Source of the DNA: CAYWVR01 sp964461715
GTDB lineage: Bacteria > Planctomycetota > Phycisphaerae > FEN-1346
NCBI GenBank assembly: GCA_964461715.1
Contig: CAYWVR010000018.1
Span: 6,306-70,305, forward strand
Length of the DNA: 64,000 nucleotides
Direction of reading: 5' to 3'
A program made the translations under genes and the position numbers. This document shows, piece by piece, positions 60,817 through 64,000 of this stretch. Numbering within the stretch: the first letter of the stretch is position 1; each line of letters opens with the position of its first letter. The notes beneath the pieces are model-generated. The model did not search any database, was not told the origin of the DNA, and saw nothing but the letters and a program-made list of their open reading frames with translations.

Positions 60817-62382
60817 ATGCCGTCCCGGCTTGCCCCCCTGCTGGTTCTCGTGCCGCTGATGCTCGTCGCCGGATGCGGCGGTGAAAGCGAGACCGCCACC
60901 CCCCTGCACTGCTACGTGGGCGGCACGATGCGGCCCGCGATGGAGAAACTCGCGGCGAAGTACGAGGCCGAGACCGGCCAGACCGTCGATCTCGACTTCG
61001 GCGGCTCCGGCGAGAACCTTATCCGGTTCCGCCAAACCGGCCGGGGCGATCTCTACGTCGCCCACGACCCGTTCCACGGGGCCCTCCTGCGCGCCGGCGA
61101 GACCCTCGGCGGATGGGACCTCGCCTCCCTCCGCCCGATGATCGCCGTCCCCAAGGGCAACCCGAAGGAGATTCGGGGTCTGGCGGACCTCGCCAAACCC
61201 GGCGTCAAGGTCGTCCTGACGGACCCCGAGTATTCGACCACCGGACACATCTACCGCGTCATGTTCGGGAAGGCGGGGCTCGCGGACGAGATCGAGGCGA
61301 ACGTCGTCACACGGACGCGCGGCGGGGGCGCCGCGGCGAACCAGGTGGCCCTCGGGGCGGCCGACGCGGCCCTCGTCTGGAACGCCGTCATCCACCTGCG
61401 CGACCCGCTCGAGGCCGTCGACGTCGCCCCGGCGCATCGTCCGCAGAGCGAGGTCGACGCCGTCACCACGGCCACGTACGGCCCCATCGACATGAGCCAT
61501 ATCAAGGTGACCATCGACATCCTTTCCTCGACGGACCAAGCCGAGGCCGCCCGGGCCTTCGCGGAGTTCTGCGCCTCGAAGGAGGCCGAGGCCGTCTGGC
61601 GCGACTTCGGCTTCACGGTGACCGAGGGCGAGAAGGCCCTGCCCGCCTCGCCCGGCGCCGAAGCCGCCGCCCGCGCCCCGAAGGACGCCTCCCTCCACCT
61701 CTACTGCGGCGCGGGCCTTCGGCCCGCCGTCGACGCCCTCGCCGAGGCCTTCACCCGCGCGGGCGGCCCGCCCGTCGAGATCGATTACGGCGGCAGCGGC
61801 ATGATCATCGCGCGCCTGCGGACCGCAAGGCGGGGCGACCTCTTCCTGCCGGGGGACGTCGGGTACGTCGAGCTGGCGGAAGCCGAGGGCCTCGTCGCCT
61901 CGAAGACGCCCGTGGCCGTCTTCACGCCCGTCATCATGGTCCCGAAGGGGAACCCCGCGGGCATCACGCGGCTTGCGGACCTCGCCCGGCCCGGCGTCCG
62001 TCTCGGCCTCGGGAACCCCGAGGCGTGCCAGATCGGCCGCCTCTCCGCCCGCCTCTGGCCGAAGAACGACGTCGACCCGGCGGCGGTGGCGGCGAACCTC
62101 GTCTACGCCTCCGCCACCGTCAACGAGCTCGGCGTCCAGATCAAGACGGGCCACCTGGACGCGGCGATCGTGTGGCAGGCCGTCGCCGCCCAATACCCCG
62201 ACGACGCCCAGGTCGTTCCCATCCCGCCGGCGCAGAACATCCTGTCGCAGGTCGCCGTGGCGGTCCTTACGACGTCGACCCATCCCGAGGCGGCGGAGGC
62301 GTTCGTCGCGTTCCTCACGGGCCCCGACGGCCGGGCGCTCTTGGCCAAGCACGGCTACCGCCCCGTCCCGCCCCGCGCGTAA
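60817..62382 (+). CDS. Tandem-duplicated ModA/TupA-like substrate-binding lipoprotein
   Basis: Periplasmic binding protein of an ABC importer (521 aa), about twice the usual length. A lipobox LVAGC (Cys near residue 19) marks it as a lipoprotein. Two complete binding domains are fused: about 25-275 (LHCYVGGTMRPAMEKLA, DFGGSGENLI) and about 290-521 (LHLYCGAGLRPAVDALA, DYGGSGMIIA), joined by an Ala/Pro linker. The Ser/Gly pattern around GGSG resembles oxyanion-binding ModA, TupA and relatives. The ATG at 60817 follows GAAGGAG. Substrate is molybdate, tungstate or a similar oxyanion by family resemblance only. Confidence 0.83.
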   Translation: MPSRLAPLLVLVPLMLVAGCGGESETATPLHCYVGGTMRPAMEKLAAKYEAETGQTVDLDFGGSGENLIRFRQTGRGDLYVAHDPFHGALLRAGETLGGWDLASLRPMIAVPKGNPKEIRGLADLAKPGVKVVLTDPEYSTTGHIYRVMFGKAGLADEIEANVVTRTRGGGAAANQVALGAADAALVWNAVIHLRDPLEAVDVAPAHRPQSEVDAVTTATYGPIDMSHIKVTIDILSSTDQAEAARAFAEFCASKEAEAVWRDFGFTVTEGEKALPASPGAEAAARAPKDASLHLYCGAGLRPAVDALAEAFTRAGGPPVEIDYGGSGMIIARLRTARRGDLFLPGDVGYVELAEAEGLVASKTPVAVFTPVIMVPKGNPAGITRLADLARPGVRLGLGNPEACQIGRLSARLWPKNDVDPAAVAANLVYASATVNELGVQIKTGHLDAAIVWQAVAAQYPDDAQVVPIPPAQNILSQVAVAVLTTSTHPEAAEAFVAFLTGPDGRALLAKHGYRPVPPRA

Positions 62383-62391
62383 GGAGCCGCC

Positions 62392-63213
62392 ATGCCCGGC
62401 GTCGCCGGTCCGCGCGTCCATCCCGTCTCCGTCGTCACGAGCGCGGTGCTCGTCGCGTTCCTTGCGGCCGTGGCGGCCCTGATCCTCGCGGACGTCCTCT
62501 ACCTGGCGGCCGAGGGACCCGAGGCGATGCGCGAGGTGCTCGAATCGAAACCCGTCCGCCACGCCTTTTTCCTCTCGCTCGTGACGAGCGGGGCGACGCT
62601 CGTGCTGGTGGTCGCCGTGGCCGTGCCCGTCGGCTACGCCCTCAGCCGGTACCGGTTTCCCGGGTCGGTGGTGCTGGATGCCCTGGTGGACCTGCCTATC
62701 GTCCTGCCGCCGCTGGTGGTGGGCATCTCGCTGCTCGTCTTCTTTCGGACGCCGGTCGGGCAATGGATCGAAAGCGTGCCGGGCCTTCAATTTGTCTATA
62801 CGCCGAAGGGGATCGTGCTGGCCCAGTTCTTCGTCTCGGCCTCCTACGGCATCCGGGCGTCGAAGGCGGCATTCGACGCGGTGGACCGGCGCCTGGAGCA
62901 CCTGGCCCTGACGCTCGGGTGCACACACGGGCAGGCGATGCGATGGGTGGCCCTGCCGATGGCCCGGAGGGGCCTGGCGGCGGGAGCGGTCATGGCCTGG
63001 GCCCGGGCGGTCGGCGTCTTCGGGCCGCTCATGGTCTTCGCCGGGACGGTGCGGATGAAGACCGAGGTCCTTCCCACAACGATCTATCTGGAGCTCTCCA
63101 TCGGACGGATCGAGCCCGCCCTCGCCGTGGCCCTGCTGATGCTTGTGATGGCCATGGCCGCCCTGGTGCTCATCCACGCGTTCGGCGGCGGGCGGAGGTG
63201 GTGGGGCCCATGA
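62392..63213 (+). CDS. ABC transporter permease (ModB/CysT-like)
   Basis: Inner-membrane permease (273 aa) with about six helices and the coupling-loop EAA motif (HLALTLGCTHGQAMRWVALPMARRG, near residues 168-192). The N-terminal half has PIVLPPLVVGISLLVFF, typical of molybdate/sulfate permeases. It starts 9 bp after the binding-protein stop; its own stop overlaps the ATPase start (ATGATG), so the three genes form one operon. Confidence 0.9.
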   Translation: MPGVAGPRVHPVSVVTSAVLVAFLAAVAALILADVLYLAAEGPEAMREVLESKPVRHAFFLSLVTSGATLVLVVAVAVPVGYALSRYRFPGSVVLDALVDLPIVLPPLVVGISLLVFFRTPVGQWIESVPGLQFVYTPKGIVLAQFFVSASYGIRASKAAFDAVDRRLEHLALTLGCTHGQAMRWVALPMARRGLAAGAVMAWARAVGVFGPLMVFAGTVRMKTEVLPTTIYLELSIGRIEPALAVALLMLVMAMAALVLIHAFGGGRRWWGP

Positions 63214-63932
63214 TGCGCATCCGCAGGCTCGCGCTGAAGGCCGGCACGTTTCGCCTCCGGGACGTCTCCCTCGACGTCGCCGACGGGGAGTATTTCGTCC
63301 TCCTCGGCCCGAATGGGAGCGGCAAGACGCTCCTCGTGAGTTGCCTGGCGGGCCTCGAGCGGGCCGAGGGCGGCACGATCGAGGTCGACGGGCGGGACGT
63401 CACGCGCCTCGCCCCGCGCCGGCGCGGCATCGGATACGTGCCGCAGGACTACGGCCTCTTTCCGCACCTCTCGGTCGCGCGGAACCTCGCGTTCGGGCTG
63501 CGGGCGCGGGGCGTGCCCCCCGGCGAACGGGCCGCACGGCTCTCCCCGCTGGTGGCGACGCTGGGCCTGGGGCCGATGCTCGCGCGGCGGCCCCGAAACC
63601 TGAGCGGCGGCGAGCGGCAGAAGGTGGCCCTGGCGCGGGCGCTGGCGATCGAGCCGAAGGTGCTGGTGCTCGACGAGCCGGTCAGCGCCCTCGACGGCCC
63701 GACGCGGGCCGAGGTGCTGGAACGCCTGCGCCGGGTCCAACGCGACGTCGGCGTCACCACGATTCACGTGTGCCATCATCTGGATGAAGCCATGTCCGTC
63801 GCCGACCGCGCCGGCGTCCTGATCGACGGCGCCCTCGTCCAGACCGGCCCCCTGAAGGACATCCTCTCCGCCCCCGCCACCCCCGCCGTCGCCCGCCTCC
63901 TCCACGCGCGCTGCGAACCGCGGGACACCTGA
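63210..63932 (+). CDS. ABC transporter ATP-binding protein (ModC/CysA-like)
   Basis: Energises the importer (240 aa). Walker A is GPNGSGKT near residue 34, the Q-loop is YVPQDYGLFPHL, the signature is LSGGERQK near 131, Walker B is VLVLDEP and the switch His lies in HVCHHLDEA. It lacks the C-terminal mop/TOBE regulatory domain of E. coli ModC (about 350 aa), like tungstate or compact oxyanion ATPases. The start overlaps the permease stop; GGAGGT lies upstream. Confidence 0.93.
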   Translation: MMRIRRLALKAGTFRLRDVSLDVADGEYFVLLGPNGSGKTLLVSCLAGLERAEGGTIEVDGRDVTRLAPRRRGIGYVPQDYGLFPHLSVARNLAFGLRARGVPPGERAARLSPLVATLGLGPMLARRPRNLSGGERQKVALARALAIEPKVLVLDEPVSALDGPTRAEVLERLRRVQRDVGVTTIHVCHHLDEAMSVADRAGVLIDGALVQTGPLKDILSAPATPAVARLLHARCEPRDT

Positions 63933-63977
63933 GCCCCGCCCCCCCATGACGTAAATCCTAACCACGTTTTAGCCATA

Positions 63978-63999
63978 ACGGCTCCCGGAGCGGTTTTTT
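63978..63999 (+). terminator. Possible weak terminator after the ABC transporter operon
   Basis: A short GCTC/GAGC hairpin with a 3-base loop precedes GG and a run of six T, ending at the window edge. The stem is only four base pairs, so the call rests mainly on the T-run and its position 45 bp past the ATPase stop. Confidence 0.3.
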
Positions 64000-64000
64000 G

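Noticed and set aside
60559..63177. An 872-codon open frame antisense to the ABC transporter genes
   Set aside because: Composition shadow of the coding strand; low-complexity Arg/Gly/His-rich product with no motif.
1..64000. CRISPR arrays, tRNA/rRNA genes, insertion sequences, integrases or replication origins
   Set aside because: No direct-repeat arrays, cloverleaf sequences, transposase motifs or DnaA-box clusters were noticed on reading the window.

Overview
The window is high-GC, densely coded bacterial DNA with short intergenic gaps, many 4-bp start/stop overlaps and frequent GTG starts. The gene mix suggests an anaerobic member of the Planctomycetota or a neighbouring lineage, probably from a metagenome. 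It includes an HzsA-related cytochrome/SUMF protein, PA14 and SGNH esterases, sulfatases, Tat-exported Gfo/Idh/MocA proteins, a heparinase-like protein, GH42 and GH4 enzymes, a trimeric [FeFe]-hydrogenase and siroheme-dependent heme synthesis. This placement is inference; no rRNA or tRNA is present to confirm it.

Layout. 1-4766 (-): rex-hydC-hydB-hydA, an NAD-linked, probably electron-bifurcating [FeFe]-hydrogenase led by its likely redox repressor, with a long AT-rich regulatory region to its right (4767-5753) that holds a centred double dyad and a G-tract cluster. 5754-12534: a double-PA14 SGNH esterase, a VWA/BatA-like membrane protein and a secreted helical/beta-propeller protein. 12903-19030 (-): an ArsR regulator, an RND/MMPL pump, an outer-membrane lipoprotein-sorting-like protein and a DUF1302-like porin in one operon. 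Pump and porin share an unusual LPEGL repeat. 19265-21691: a PHP phosphoesterase, an internally deleted P-type ATPase and two small membrane proteins. 21688-26541: a RACo-like corrinoid activase, an iron alcohol dehydrogenase, NnrE and a glycosyltransferase. 26569-32024 (-): a TPR protein, an aminotransferase, a Gfo/Idh/MocA oxidoreductase and ResC/ResB cytochrome c maturation proteins. 32074-34951: a broken GH4 gene, an intact sulfatase, an internally deleted sulfatase and a small beta-carbonic anhydrase.

34948-40380 (-) is a complete nqrABCDEF operon whose NqrA carries two RnfC-like [4Fe-4S] motifs. 40485-49056 (-) is a heme operon: HemX/CcsA-like protein, HemA, fused SUMT-HemD, AhbC, a small unknown gene, AhbD, fused AhbA-AhbB and a zinc-type dehydrogenase. 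It would make heme from glutamyl-tRNA by way of uroporphyrinogen III, siroheme and Fe-coproporphyrin. 49207-60569 (+) is a secreted-protein and polysaccharide region: HzsA-related protein, Tat oxidoreductase, AlgX/AlgJ-like SGNH protein, heparinase-like protein and GH42 beta-galactosidase. 60817-63932 (+) is a Mod/Tup-like ABC transporter with a tandem-duplicated binding protein.

Together the genes describe an anaerobe that recycles reducing equivalents through HydABC and Rex, drives a sodium gradient through NQR, makes cytochromes c (ResBC plus the siroheme heme route) and attacks sulfated or acylated polysaccharides. Three genes in 14 kb (P-type ATPase, GH4, sulfatase) keep both ends but have lost their middle with the reading frame preserved across the junction, which is the most unexpected pattern in the window.
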